From NCBI GenBank assembly GCA_017303615.1, contig JAFLCK010000002.1, positions 186,001-250,000 on the forward strand: 64,000 bases of DNA, given 5' to 3'. Numbering within the stretch: position 1 is the first letter of the stretch; every line of letters begins with the position of its first letter. The notes below the pieces were generated by a model that made no database searches, had not been told where the DNA came from, and worked only from the letters and a program-made list of their open reading frames with translations. Positions 42,378 through 50,794 of this stretch are shown piece by piece. Position numbers and translations under genes: made by a program. This DNA comes from Obscuribacter phosphatis_A (GTDB taxonomy: Bacteria > Cyanobacteriota > Vampirovibrionia > Obscuribacterales > Obscuribacteraceae).

Positions 42378-42920
42378 CTAAAGATCGGCAGACCATTTGC
42401 TTTTTTCCACCCGGCGCAGATCTTCTAACTGACTGACCGAACGCAGAAAGCTCTCTAGCTTTGGTAATTCATCGTCGGCGGCATCGCCCAAAAAAGGCCG
42501 AACAATCAATGCATTTCCATAATGACGGTTCACTTTGCGCAATTCATCATCGACAATCAGCACTCTAGCTAGACTGATGCCGTTCTTTTCGATATGGCGC
42601 AGATCTTTTGCATAGTAAGTCTCACGCTTAAAGTGATCAAAGCGCTCGGTGCAACGTTCCCGCCCCCAGACAAAGAGCGGCTCAGGCTGTCCTTTCATTA
42701 GTTGCCGGCAAATAGGACCGACATAAGACAAGGTGGCCGAAGACCAGAAGCCAAGGCGAAAGTGCTCGCCCATAGCGGCCAAGAAAGAGCGAGCATGCGG
42801 ACGAAAATAGACAAAATAGGGGCCAAGCAGCATGTCATGCGGCTCACCCTCTGACAAAGGGTTTTCCTGCCCCCTTATCAAAGTTTCGTCTAAATCAAGA
42901 ATGAGCAGCGGCTTTTCCAT
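42378..42920 (-). CDS. FCP1/NIF-type HAD phosphatase
   Basis: The HAD-family protein starts near MEKPLLILDLDETLIRG, which has the nucleophile motif DLDET at the very N terminus. I therefore prefer the ATG at 42920; a TTG at 42947 would add 9 residues. The middle reads RPHARSFLAAMGEHFRLGFWSSATLSYV. The later part closely follows FCP1/SCP (NLI-interacting factor) phosphatases: RERC, YYAKDLRHI and VLIVDDELRKV. Such proteins are typical CTD-type protein phosphatases of eukaryotes, with scattered bacterial members. Substrate unknown. The neighbour at 43022 is divergent. Confidence 0.8.
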   Translation of the reverse strand: MEKPLLILDLDETLIRGQENPLSEGEPHDMLLGPYFVYFRPHARSFLAAMGEHFRLGFWSSATLSYVGPICRQLMKGQPEPLFVWGRERCTERFDHFKRETYYAKDLRHIEKNGISLARVLIVDDELRKVNRHYGNALIVRPFLGDAADDELPKLESFLRSVSQLEDLRRVEKSKWSADL

Positions 42921-43021
42921 ACTAAGATTCAAGCACTTTTGCTTCAATTTTGGCTTAATTTGTTGAGGCTCTGCTAGAGTATCCGCTACCAGAAATCAAC
43001 AAACTATCCAGAACACTTAAA

Positions 43022-44041
43022 ATGACCAGACTAAACAGATTAAGCTTGCTGTCAATAATATCGACTCTGCTTGCAACACTTGCAGCAGCTCACTCTTTTG
43101 CTCAATCATCGCTTCCCAGCTTGCCACGGGGCGTAGAAATAGGACAAGCCAGTCGCTTTCAAGTGCACATCGAAACCACGATGAATAACAGTGCCAGGCA
43201 GGCTTTACCAAGGCAGATCAGAGTCTGGCATGCCCTGCCCGTGCTGACGCCTTGGAGCAGAACCAACCGCCTGCCGGGCGCAACCTCATACAATTTCGAA
43301 CCGCGAAATGGCAAGTTTGAAGCTGAAGCCGACCAAAGAAGCGGGCACATATATTTTGAAGAGAACCGGCCTTTTCAAGCAGGCACTGTCCTAAATTTCA
43401 AAACCGACTTTGAAGTTTTTTCGGCGCCGCGACGCTTTAGCCCAGAAAATCTCAGATGCAGCTTTCACGACTATAAAAAAGGCGACTTTAGCAAGGCCGA
43501 TAAACTGCAACCTGTCTTGCCCGAACTGCAGAGTCTGTCGCAACAACTAAAGAGCGATTCGCCCATAACCTATGTGCGCAATATCAGTGATTGGCTCAAG
43601 CAGAACATCGAATACGATGACTCGGTCAGTTTTGGCGCCACCGATACCCGCGCCATTCTTAGGGCTAAAAAAGGTCATTGCGGACATTCCGCCAATCTTT
43701 TCAAACAACTCTGCCAAGCGCAAGGCGTACCATACCGCAGCGCTTGGGGTCTATTTCTAGCAGACCGCACCGTCCTGAACTCGATGGGCAAGAGCCCCGA
43801 AAGCTACTCTTACTATCACACCTGGAATGAGGTTTGTTTCCCCAATATTGGCTGGGTTGAAGTAGATCCGAGCAGACCTGATTGTTTCGATATTCCGGCA
43901 AATTATGTAATCAACAATTCTTCCTTCCAAAACTGTGCAGTTTGGATCACCGATGCTTCAGGCTTTCCACACATGCCAAAATGGTCAGGCTCGTCTTATG
44001 AGTTTGATATAAAAACCAAAGTAAGCTTTCAAGAAAAATAG
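43022..44041 (+). CDS. Exported transglutaminase-like protein
   Basis: The 339-residue protein has a signal peptide (LSIISTLLATLAAAHSFAQS). After an N-terminal beta domain comes a transglutaminase-like domain with a complete triad: Cys220 in KKGHCGHSANLF, His266 in YYHTWNEV and Asp282 in WVEVDPS. Such domains act as cysteine proteases, peptidases or crosslinkers. With a signal peptide it works outside the cytoplasm. The stop is 1 nt from the stop of the convergent Clp-N repeat gene. Confidence 0.85.
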   Translation: MTRLNRLSLLSIISTLLATLAAAHSFAQSSLPSLPRGVEIGQASRFQVHIETTMNNSARQALPRQIRVWHALPVLTPWSRTNRLPGATSYNFEPRNGKFEAEADQRSGHIYFEENRPFQAGTVLNFKTDFEVFSAPRRFSPENLRCSFHDYKKGDFSKADKLQPVLPELQSLSQQLKSDSPITYVRNISDWLKQNIEYDDSVSFGATDTRAILRAKKGHCGHSANLFKQLCQAQGVPYRSAWGLFLADRTVLNSMGKSPESYSYYHTWNEVCFPNIGWVEVDPSRPDCFDIPANYVINNSSFQNCAVWITDASGFPHMPKWSGSSYEFDIKTKVSFQEK

Positions 44042-44042
44042 T

Positions 44043-46046
44043 TCAATAATTGATCAGACAATTTAAAAGTTGATGAGATAAGACCCAGTTATTAACACCG
44101 ATTTTGGCGCATCGTTCAGCCACTTGACCGGGCACAGTATCGGAAAGTAGCGCCCAGAAAAGAGAGCGCGGATCAATAATCTTATCTTCTTTGACAAAGG
44201 CTAGAGCGCGATCTATATTGCGGCAAAGGGCTCTGGAAGGTCCTCCTGTTGTTCCAGGTAGTTCCTCGGCAAGGTCCGGATTAGGGAAAGAGGCTAAGAC
44301 TCGCTCTACTGAATCTCGCGGCAGACTGGCTGCGCGGCGCAAATCATCGGCAAGATACTCATAATTGCGTTGCAGGGTAAAGAAGAGAGAATCATTGCCA
44401 ATACCGCTTGTACGTCCAGGCGCAATTTCTAAACATGCAGAGAGCCCACGGTCAAAAAGCTCGCTATATGACTTATATTGCCACCACCGGCGCTGCCAGT
44501 GCAAATTGGGTGCCGGTAGGCGAATGTAGCGCTCAAGTGCCACAACAAAGGCGACCGCAGCCAAATCGAGCCCTCGCCGCGAGAGTACTGTTTCAGTCAC
44601 TATGCCGGGTCGAGACAATATGGCATAAAGCAGGTGCTCAGGCGAGACAATGTAAGCACCACTGGTAAGGGCAGCAAGATAGGCTCTGAAAATGAGCTCG
44701 AACCAGCCAATCGGCGCGTCGGCCAATGCTAAGACATGTGCGGCTGCAGCCTCTCCAGCAGAAACAGAATGGCATCTTCTCTGCTTTCTAAGGGCAGCAA
44801 TCAAGTCTGAAGAGTCTTGCCCTAAACCAAGTGCATCAAGCAATATGCTTAGGCGGGCTTCTTGTCTGCCATGGCGTAAAATTGCCACAAGCAGAAAATC
44901 ATCAATATCTTCAACCTCTTCTTCTGCTTGCCTAAGGTCGAATGCCTCTTTCAGCAAAGCTAGGGACTGTTCAGAAAGCAGAGCGAGCAAGAAATGACAT
45001 CGCGGAAATTTAGGGTTATGGAAATCGGCATCACCAAGTTCAAGCCCCCAATCATTCAACTCAGCTGTCAACCTGCTGGCATAGAGCTTCAGATGTTCAG
45101 GACTCTTGAAGCGCAAGAAATTGGGCAAAGCGCGAAAATATTGGCTAAATCTGTCAAGACATAAGGCTGAGAGTATATCGGGTGGTTCAATACGATCGCG
45201 GTCAGCCTCAATTGCTTCGATAACAGCTATTGCCTCTTGGTCGAATTCGACATCACCATAAGCGCGATAACTCAGCGAGAAAATAGGACTTGCCGAGGTA
45301 GCCAAAATGGCAATACTGGGATCTTTCAGCAAAGCAGCAATTATGTGCTCGAAAGAGACTTGTCTATGACCGTTTTGCATTGCGATGCGGCCGGCATATG
45401 TCAAACAAGCTTGACTAGCCGGGCTCAGTCTTTCAGACAAAGCAGGCGTCGGATGGAAATCATAAGCCTGAGGATCGAGACAATTGAGCTCTCGCACATA
45501 GAGCCGACTTGGCACCATTGCAGCCCCTTGGCAGTATCTGGAGAAGAGCCGAGCGGACAACTGACCACGATTAAAAATGCGGTCAATCACATTTATAGTC
45601 GCAAGACTGGAAGAAGATATGAGAGCCAATAAAAGATGCCCGCAATGCGCTTTTCCTGCACCCAAACCTCTGGCCCCAAGCAAACATTCAGACAAAGATT
45701 CAGTGAAATACCAAACAAGGCTATTTTGATTTTCTTGATGGACCAATTGGGAAACCGCAGCGGCTTCTCTCTCTTTAGCTTGTTCTAAACCCAGAGAGAT
45801 TTCACGATCAAAATCTACCCCATCAATAGCAGCTCCCTCAATAATAGAAGCCAATGGTGGCGGCGCATCAAGCAACAAGAAGCGCAAAAGATGCAACTCT
45901 TCTAGGTGGCTATGACCAAGGGCACGGCGCTCGGCATCAGCTCTATTGATGAAATAAAGACAAGTCTGATCAAAACCTTCAACGACAATTCGACCACCGG
46001 TATCGGTAGAAAGAAACGGCTCAAGACATTGGCGAATTGAGGTCAT
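44043..46046 (-). CDS. Large protein made of diverged Clp-N-like repeats, no ATPase
   Basis: The 667-residue protein contains six to eight diverged copies of a helical unit like the N-terminal (Clp_N) domain of ClpA/B/C. Good examples are GAGKAHCGHLLLALISSSSLA, GHRQVSFEHIIAALLKDPSIA, SGAYIVSPEHLLYAILSRPG and KIIDPRSLFWALLSDTVPG. Clp_N repeats have an Ala-rich helix, a Gly, then a His-Leu-Leu-Leu-Ala-Leu-Leu helix. No Walker motifs are present, so there is no AAA+ motor. It may bind substrates or adaptors. A double Clp-N protein is encoded at 59576. No signal peptide or membrane helix is seen. The ATG lacks a clear ribosome binding site. Confidence 0.65.
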   Translation of the reverse strand: MTSIRQCLEPFLSTDTGGRIVVEGFDQTCLYFINRADAERRALGHSHLEELHLLRFLLLDAPPPLASIIEGAAIDGVDFDREISLGLEQAKEREAAAVSQLVHQENQNSLVWYFTESLSECLLGARGLGAGKAHCGHLLLALISSSSLATINVIDRIFNRGQLSARLFSRYCQGAAMVPSRLYVRELNCLDPQAYDFHPTPALSERLSPASQACLTYAGRIAMQNGHRQVSFEHIIAALLKDPSIAILATSASPIFSLSYRAYGDVEFDQEAIAVIEAIEADRDRIEPPDILSALCLDRFSQYFRALPNFLRFKSPEHLKLYASRLTAELNDWGLELGDADFHNPKFPRCHFLLALLSEQSLALLKEAFDLRQAEEEVEDIDDFLLVAILRHGRQEARLSILLDALGLGQDSSDLIAALRKQRRCHSVSAGEAAAAHVLALADAPIGWFELIFRAYLAALTSGAYIVSPEHLLYAILSRPGIVTETVLSRRGLDLAAVAFVVALERYIRLPAPNLHWQRRWWQYKSYSELFDRGLSACLEIAPGRTSGIGNDSLFFTLQRNYEYLADDLRRAASLPRDSVERVLASFPNPDLAEELPGTTGGPSRALCRNIDRALAFVKEDKIIDPRSLFWALLSDTVPGQVAERCAKIGVNNWVLSHQLLNCLINY

Positions 46047-46102
46047 ATAAAACCATTCTACTCTTCATACTCTGCCCTTACCTGACTAGCGGCACTGAAA
46101 CA

Positions 46103-46131
46103 GAAAAGCCGCCCAAATTGGACGGCTTCTC
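46103..46131 (-). terminator. Intrinsic terminator for the 46160-47059 gene
   Basis: Read on the minus strand, GAGA-AGCCGTCC, loop AATTT and GGGCGGCT-TTTC form a 12-bp stem with two G-T pairs, followed by TGTTTC. It lies 29 nt after the stop of the gene at 46160-47059. Confidence 0.65.
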
Positions 46132-46159
46132 ATTTAATTTTGCGGTTGGACAATAGTCT

Positions 46160-47059
46160 CTAGCGAGCGCCTACAGTCTCTCTAGGCAAAATCTGCTCGA
46201 CAGTAAGAACTTTCAGATCGCTCTTATTGGCAGCTGGTTTATTGCCCAGATAGTCTTGAATAAAGCGCGAGGGGCGCTTGTATGAGACTTCGATGTATTG
46301 AATTTGGGCTTGACCGCGCGGACAGTCTTTGAGCAGCGAACTGATGTCTTTGAAGGGCACATAGGCCATATCAGATTCGGCTTCAGGAGACTCTTCAGTG
46401 CGCTTTCTAATCTCGTCACGCACGACCACCACTCCATCTACAAAAGGAATGAGGATAGGCTGGGCATCGGTCCAGAGACAAGCACGACGCACCTGCCCTT
46501 GATAACGAACATAAACCACTGGAGCAACATGCACACCTTCAAACTTCTTAGCCAGTTTGGGGCACTCACGGTTCCAATGCCAATCACTTTCGAGGGCGGC
46601 GGTGGGCATGGTATCAACCACTTCAGCTTTAGCCAAGAACTGGCGAATAACCATTTCGTTAGACTGTTTCCAGTTCGATATGAAGATCTCAGGATCGTAT
46701 TCCATGCTGGCATCTTCGCTGTACTGGGGATCTTGAACAACCGCAGCGAAATGCTTAACGCAAGCGCTGAGCTCCATTTCGCCTTCGATTGAGAAGAAAG
46801 GCGCTCTGCGATAGTTAAGTGAGAAAACTATGTGCGGATAAGGAGGAGCAGTCGGGTCATCTTTCTCGAATGATTTCACATCTTCTTCGGCGCTGCCGTA
46901 GAAAGAGAAGGAGAACTGCACACCAGTAAACTGGTTGTGATAATAAGCGTCGTTCTCTTCCACTTCATAATGGGCTCTTTCGGAGAAATATTTTGTGAAA
47001 GCCTCTTTTGTCAACGCCTTTTTGCTGGACTTCGCAAAAATGTAGACGTCATAACTCAT
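46160..47059 (-). CDS. Uncharacterised soluble protein
   Basis: I do not recognise this 299-residue protein. It starts MSYDVYIFAKSSKKALTKEAF with GGAGG 11 nt upstream. The N-terminal part is mixed alpha/beta with a Tyr/Phe-rich region. The C-terminal half has VHVAPVVYVRYQGQVRRACLW and a final basic helix. No signal peptide or membrane helix. A hairpin terminator follows it. It is divergent from the promoter at 47179 that drives the VWA-ATPase block. Confidence 0.6.
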   Translation of the reverse strand: MSYDVYIFAKSSKKALTKEAFTKYFSERAHYEVEENDAYYHNQFTGVQFSFSFYGSAEEDVKSFEKDDPTAPPYPHIVFSLNYRRAPFFSIEGEMELSACVKHFAAVVQDPQYSEDASMEYDPEIFISNWKQSNEMVIRQFLAKAEVVDTMPTAALESDWHWNRECPKLAKKFEGVHVAPVVYVRYQGQVRRACLWTDAQPILIPFVDGVVVVRDEIRKRTEESPEAESDMAYVPFKDISSLLKDCPRGQAQIQYIEVSYKRPSRFIQDYLGNKPAANKSDLKVLTVEQILPRETVGAR

Positions 47060-47178
47060 ACCGAAATTCGCCTCCGGGGGAACAGACCTTAAGGTTCAAA
47101 CTATAACAGTAAGTCGGCTCAAGTTGTAGAACTTGCGCAAAATAAGCTCAACACTTAGTTTCCTAACTACATTAAACG

Positions 47179-47207
47179 TTGTAAATACTAGTCAAGGTCT
47201 GTATACT
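47179..47207 (+). promoter_or_regulatory. Promoter for the 47.3-53.8 kb block
   Basis: TTGTAA at 47179-47184 and TATACT at 47202-47207 are 17 bp apart. The predicted start is about 85 nt before the gene at 47300. The following genes up to about 56.1 kb all point the same way with short gaps, so this may drive a long operon. Confidence 0.65.
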
Positions 47208-47299
47208 GCCTGTTTTCAGGTGTCGATACTAGCGAATTTCTATAAAGAACAGCCAGCCAAGCCGACTTACCTCTTCCCCATCGGTAAAAGCCAAGTCTC

Positions 47300-48748
47300 A
47301 TGAGCCAGCTAAATCTGCCAAGATATTTCGTCGCTCGCTCCGACCAGCAGCCTATCCAGGTTAAACCTGAAAATTTTATTCCTCTCTATGCTCTCGACAA
47401 CTTCTTTGCCGGCGGCAAGCATTTGCAAGAGCAAGAATGGCTGGTCACTACAGATGCCTCAGGCATTCTGCATGCCATACCAGGCGACAAGATAAATTTT
47501 CTTAGTGAAGACATTAAGTCACAACTAGCCCTTAGCGAAGTGGCCTGCGGCGGCAACAATCGCCTGGTTGAAGCTATTGAGTTCTATCTCTTTAATGTCC
47601 AACTTATGGAACAAGCCCCAAACGCGCCGGGGTTGAACGACCCAATTTATTTATATGGCACCTTGCATGGTCCTTATCCAAATAGCCAAGCCCCCTACTT
47701 TATAGAGGGACAATTGACAGTCAGCCGGGCCGACCTATTGAGCGGCTTACTGCAGGGCTTTCCCTACAAATTTACCGCCCCCGGCATGGGTGCCGAACCA
47801 GGCAGCTCAGACAGCGTCTATCATATGACCCTGCCCGGAGACCGTGACGAAGAGACAATTAGAGGCGCCGGTATAATATTCGCCTACCCGCTCATGCCAC
47901 CAGATATGATGTCTTATGGAGCTGGTAATGAAATTCTCATTAAGCAGTACCTTTTTGACATAATCAGCGCCATAAAGGAAGACCTAGAAAGCGAAAACAT
48001 CAAACTACCGCTCAGGCGAATGAAGCTGCCCATACCAAGCCGACTTTCCATGGAACAAGAATTGGAAGCCCAGGGTTACCTAATCAAAGGCGACACCGCG
48101 GTGAGAAAACCAAACGCCTCGGGCGGTTTCCAGGGGCTTCTCCATTCGGTTTTCGGTTCAGGTAAAGCCGACAAATTGGAATTGCCCCAAGAAGGTAAAA
48201 CCGCGCAGTTTATGCAACTAGCCGAGCAAGTTTTGCACAGTTTGCCCAGCTGGCCGCCTGAACGAACCCGAATAATGCGAGACAAGAGCAAGCCGGCCAC
48301 CCGCGAAGTTCGGATGCGCGCCAAAGGAACAGCGGCGCTGAGCCCGCGCGAGATCAAAACGCCGCAGCTGAGTGATAAACCGATTCAAAATCAGAGACCG
48401 CAACAGGCAAGAGCGCAAAGCCAGAACAAACCAGCCGGTTGGATGCTCGACTTTATTGATAAACATCAGAGTACAAGCAATCAAAGCAACAAAGACGGCT
48501 GGGTGCGCCTCACCGGCGCCGCCGTGCCGCCGCAAGAGAGCAAGAAGCCCAGCGGTAGCACATTTAGCTACAGCTCCAATACCTCATACTCACCTTACAA
48601 CGCCAAACCCCAGACCCCGGGATGGATGGAAGACTTTTCAGCAGCCGATACCGATAAAAAACAGGAAAGAAGCGAGGAAAAACCTCAAATCAAGGAAACC
48701 CAGCAACAATCTTCAGCCAAACCTGATTGGATGAAAGATTTCGAGTAA
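47300..48748 (+). CDS. Unknown protein with three C-terminal WMxDF motifs
   Basis: The 482-residue protein has a folded N-terminal region of about 270 residues with no motif I know. A disordered Pro/Ser/Lys/Gln-rich C-terminal half follows. That half carries the short motif Trp-Met-x-Asp-Phe three times: at Trp381 (GWMLDFIDKH), Trp442 (GWMEDFSAAD) and Trp477 (DWMKDFE, the last residues). Three copies in a tail suggest a docking motif for one partner. It is the first gene after the promoter at 47179 and is 22 nt before the first VWA gene. Confidence 0.6.
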   Translation: MSQLNLPRYFVARSDQQPIQVKPENFIPLYALDNFFAGGKHLQEQEWLVTTDASGILHAIPGDKINFLSEDIKSQLALSEVACGGNNRLVEAIEFYLFNVQLMEQAPNAPGLNDPIYLYGTLHGPYPNSQAPYFIEGQLTVSRADLLSGLLQGFPYKFTAPGMGAEPGSSDSVYHMTLPGDRDEETIRGAGIIFAYPLMPPDMMSYGAGNEILIKQYLFDIISAIKEDLESENIKLPLRRMKLPIPSRLSMEQELEAQGYLIKGDTAVRKPNASGGFQGLLHSVFGSGKADKLELPQEGKTAQFMQLAEQVLHSLPSWPPERTRIMRDKSKPATREVRMRAKGTAALSPREIKTPQLSDKPIQNQRPQQARAQSQNKPAGWMLDFIDKHQSTSNQSNKDGWVRLTGAAVPPQESKKPSGSTFSYSSNTSYSPYNAKPQTPGWMEDFSAADTDKKQERSEEKPQIKETQQQSSAKPDWMKDFE

Positions 48749-48770
48749 CCACCAAAATAGAGGCAAAGCA

Positions 48771-49706
48771 ATGGGACACAAAAGTGAAAGACCAGTAGAA
48801 CCGTTTTCCGACCTGCATGTCGAGCACGGACATGTGCGAGCCACTCTGCTGCATGATCCCACAGTGGAAGGGCTCGATATGGCCATCTATATGGATGGCT
48901 CGGCCAGTATGAGCGGCGATTACGCCTATAAGAAGAAGTACAACAACCTAATAGACTGGTTCTTTGGCCGAAATGAAGTACAACTGCCCAACAATGTGGA
49001 GCCCCAGGTGCAGTGGATGCTTGAATATCTAGCCACAAAAGACCGCAATGGTCTCTTGCGAGTAGGTTACTGGGCGTGCGGTCCCCATGGCAAAGATATT
49101 GAACTGGTGGGCGAACTGAAGGGCGTCGACGTCCAATCTTACAAATTTCCGGGACCAACCTTTCAGGGCAAATCTACCAACCTGGCTCCAGCGCTGAAAG
49201 ACTATATTGTCTATTTGCGCAAACAAATGCACTTGGGCGCCAGACGCGGCTGTGCAGTCTTTGTCACCGACGGCGAGATTCACGACGAAGACGATGTTAG
49301 ACGCTATTGCAATGAAATAGCCAAAGAAATCAATAAAGGCACCCTCCCGAAAATCAACTTCATTTTGGTCGGCGTTGGCCAGGGCGTTAATGAAGAGCAG
49401 ATGGAAGAGATTTGCCACGTGGAGTATCCGGGTATAGGACACCTGTGGTGTCACCGTATTGCCGAGGAGATTAATGAAGTTGCCGAACTGGTGGCAGTTC
49501 TAGTCGATGAATCGATGACTGTGGCCGGCGGTGGCAAAATCACCGACGACAAAGGCAAAGTTCTCAAACTCTATGAATCGAGACTGCCTGCTGTACTGGA
49601 ATTCCAAATACCAGAAGGAGCCAAGAGCTTCACTTTAGAGATAAATGGTCAAAAATTCACCCAACCGATACCGGAAGACGATGACGACGACGACGATCAC
49701 CACTAA
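48771..49706 (+). CDS. VWA-domain protein with acidic tail (paralogue 1)
   Basis: The 311-residue protein has a von Willebrand A domain with a complete metal-ion-dependent adhesion site: Asp42-Gly-Ser44-Ala-Ser46, the Thr in GKSTNLAP and the Asp in FVTDGEI. VWA domains bind Mg2+ or similar and mediate protein assembly. It has no signal peptide. The C-terminal end is a run of Asp residues with terminal His (PEDDDDDDDDHH), a likely metal-binding tail. It is collinear and clearly homologous with the next gene, 57 nt away. Confidence 0.8.
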   Translation: MGHKSERPVEPFSDLHVEHGHVRATLLHDPTVEGLDMAIYMDGSASMSGDYAYKKKYNNLIDWFFGRNEVQLPNNVEPQVQWMLEYLATKDRNGLLRVGYWACGPHGKDIELVGELKGVDVQSYKFPGPTFQGKSTNLAPALKDYIVYLRKQMHLGARRGCAVFVTDGEIHDEDDVRRYCNEIAKEINKGTLPKINFILVGVGQGVNEEQMEEICHVEYPGIGHLWCHRIAEEINEVAELVAVLVDESMTVAGGGKITDDKGKVLKLYESRLPAVLEFQIPEGAKSFTLEINGQKFTQPIPEDDDDDDDHH

Positions 49707-49763
49707 GCCGTTAAAGGCTTGACCGGTTGCCGACACTCTTTCTCTTTCTTTATAGAGGTCAAA

Positions 49764-50735
49764 ATGGCTCACAAGCATGAAGTTATCTCGAAACCGTTTT
49801 CAGATGTTCACAATAAGAATGGTCGGGTTCTCGCCACTTTACTGCACGATCCAACCGTGGAAGGGCTGGATGTAGCTCTGTACATGGACGGCTCGGCCAG
49901 TATGGAAGACGAATACGGACCAAGAGGCATTCTGGCAAAACTCGGACCCGTGAAAAATCAGGTCGAGCCGCAAATGCGCTGGATGCTTGAATATCTGGCA
50001 AACAAGGATCGCGATAGCGTCTTGCGCGTCGCCTATTGGGCAACCGGCGACGGTTCACAAATAGAAGTGGTGGGCGACTTGACCGGCGCCCAAGCTCAAT
50101 CTTATAAATTTCCAGGACCGCAGTATTACGGCAAAGGAACCGTAATGCTGCCGGTCTTGCGGGATTATGTAGCCTATATTCGTAAACAAAGTGAGTTAGG
50201 GGCGAGAAGAGGACTGGCTGTAATAATCACAGATAGCCAAATTTATGACGCCAATGATGTAAGAGCCTATTCAGAGCAAGTGGCGAAAGAAATCGCCGGT
50301 GGTCGCTTGCCGAAACTCAATTTTGTGCTGGTTGGCGTCGGCGACCAAGTAGATGAAGAGCAAATGGAAAAGATTTGCCACGAGGAGTATCCCGGAGTCG
50401 GGCACCTCTGGTGCCATCGCATTGCCGACCGGATGGAAGAGATGGCAGAACTTGTAGCCGTACTGGTGGATGAAACCATGACTGTGGCATCGGGCGGAGT
50501 AATTTATGACGATAAAGGCAATGTGTTGAAGCGCTATGAAAGCCGCTTGCCGGCGGTGCTTGAGTTTGATGTACCGCCCGGCTGCAAGAGCTTCACACTG
50601 GAAGTAGGCGGCACCAAGTTTGAACAGATGATACCGGAAGAAGATCATCATGACGACGATGATGACGACGATCATCAGATGCCACCGCAAAACTATGGCA
50701 GTAGAAACAGTGGCGGTCACGGACATTCACACTAA
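49764..50735 (+). CDS. VWA-domain protein with His/Asp-rich tail (paralogue 2)
   Basis: I chose the ATG at 49764, with AGAGG 5 nt upstream, giving 323 residues that align from residue 1 with the preceding VWA protein. The MIDAS is complete: Asp42-Gly-Ser-Ala-Ser, Thr in YYGKGTVML and Asp in IITDSQI. The tail is longer than in paralogue 1 and reads as Asp and His clusters ending NSGGHGHSH. Such tails bind divalent metals such as Zn, Ni or Co in known metallochaperones. A metal ATPase with a similar His-rich N terminus starts 59 nt downstream. Confidence 0.8.
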   Translation: MAHKHEVISKPFSDVHNKNGRVLATLLHDPTVEGLDVALYMDGSASMEDEYGPRGILAKLGPVKNQVEPQMRWMLEYLANKDRDSVLRVAYWATGDGSQIEVVGDLTGAQAQSYKFPGPQYYGKGTVMLPVLRDYVAYIRKQSELGARRGLAVIITDSQIYDANDVRAYSEQVAKEIAGGRLPKLNFVLVGVGDQVDEEQMEKICHEEYPGVGHLWCHRIADRMEEMAELVAVLVDETMTVASGGVIYDDKGNVLKRYESRLPAVLEFDVPPGCKSFTLEVGGTKFEQMIPEEDHHDDDDDDDHQMPPQNYGSRNSGGHGHSH

Positions 50736-50794
50736 TAGTGCAAGCAGGGGGTACAATCGTGCCCCCCATTTCATCTAATTGAGAGCGAGCAAAA

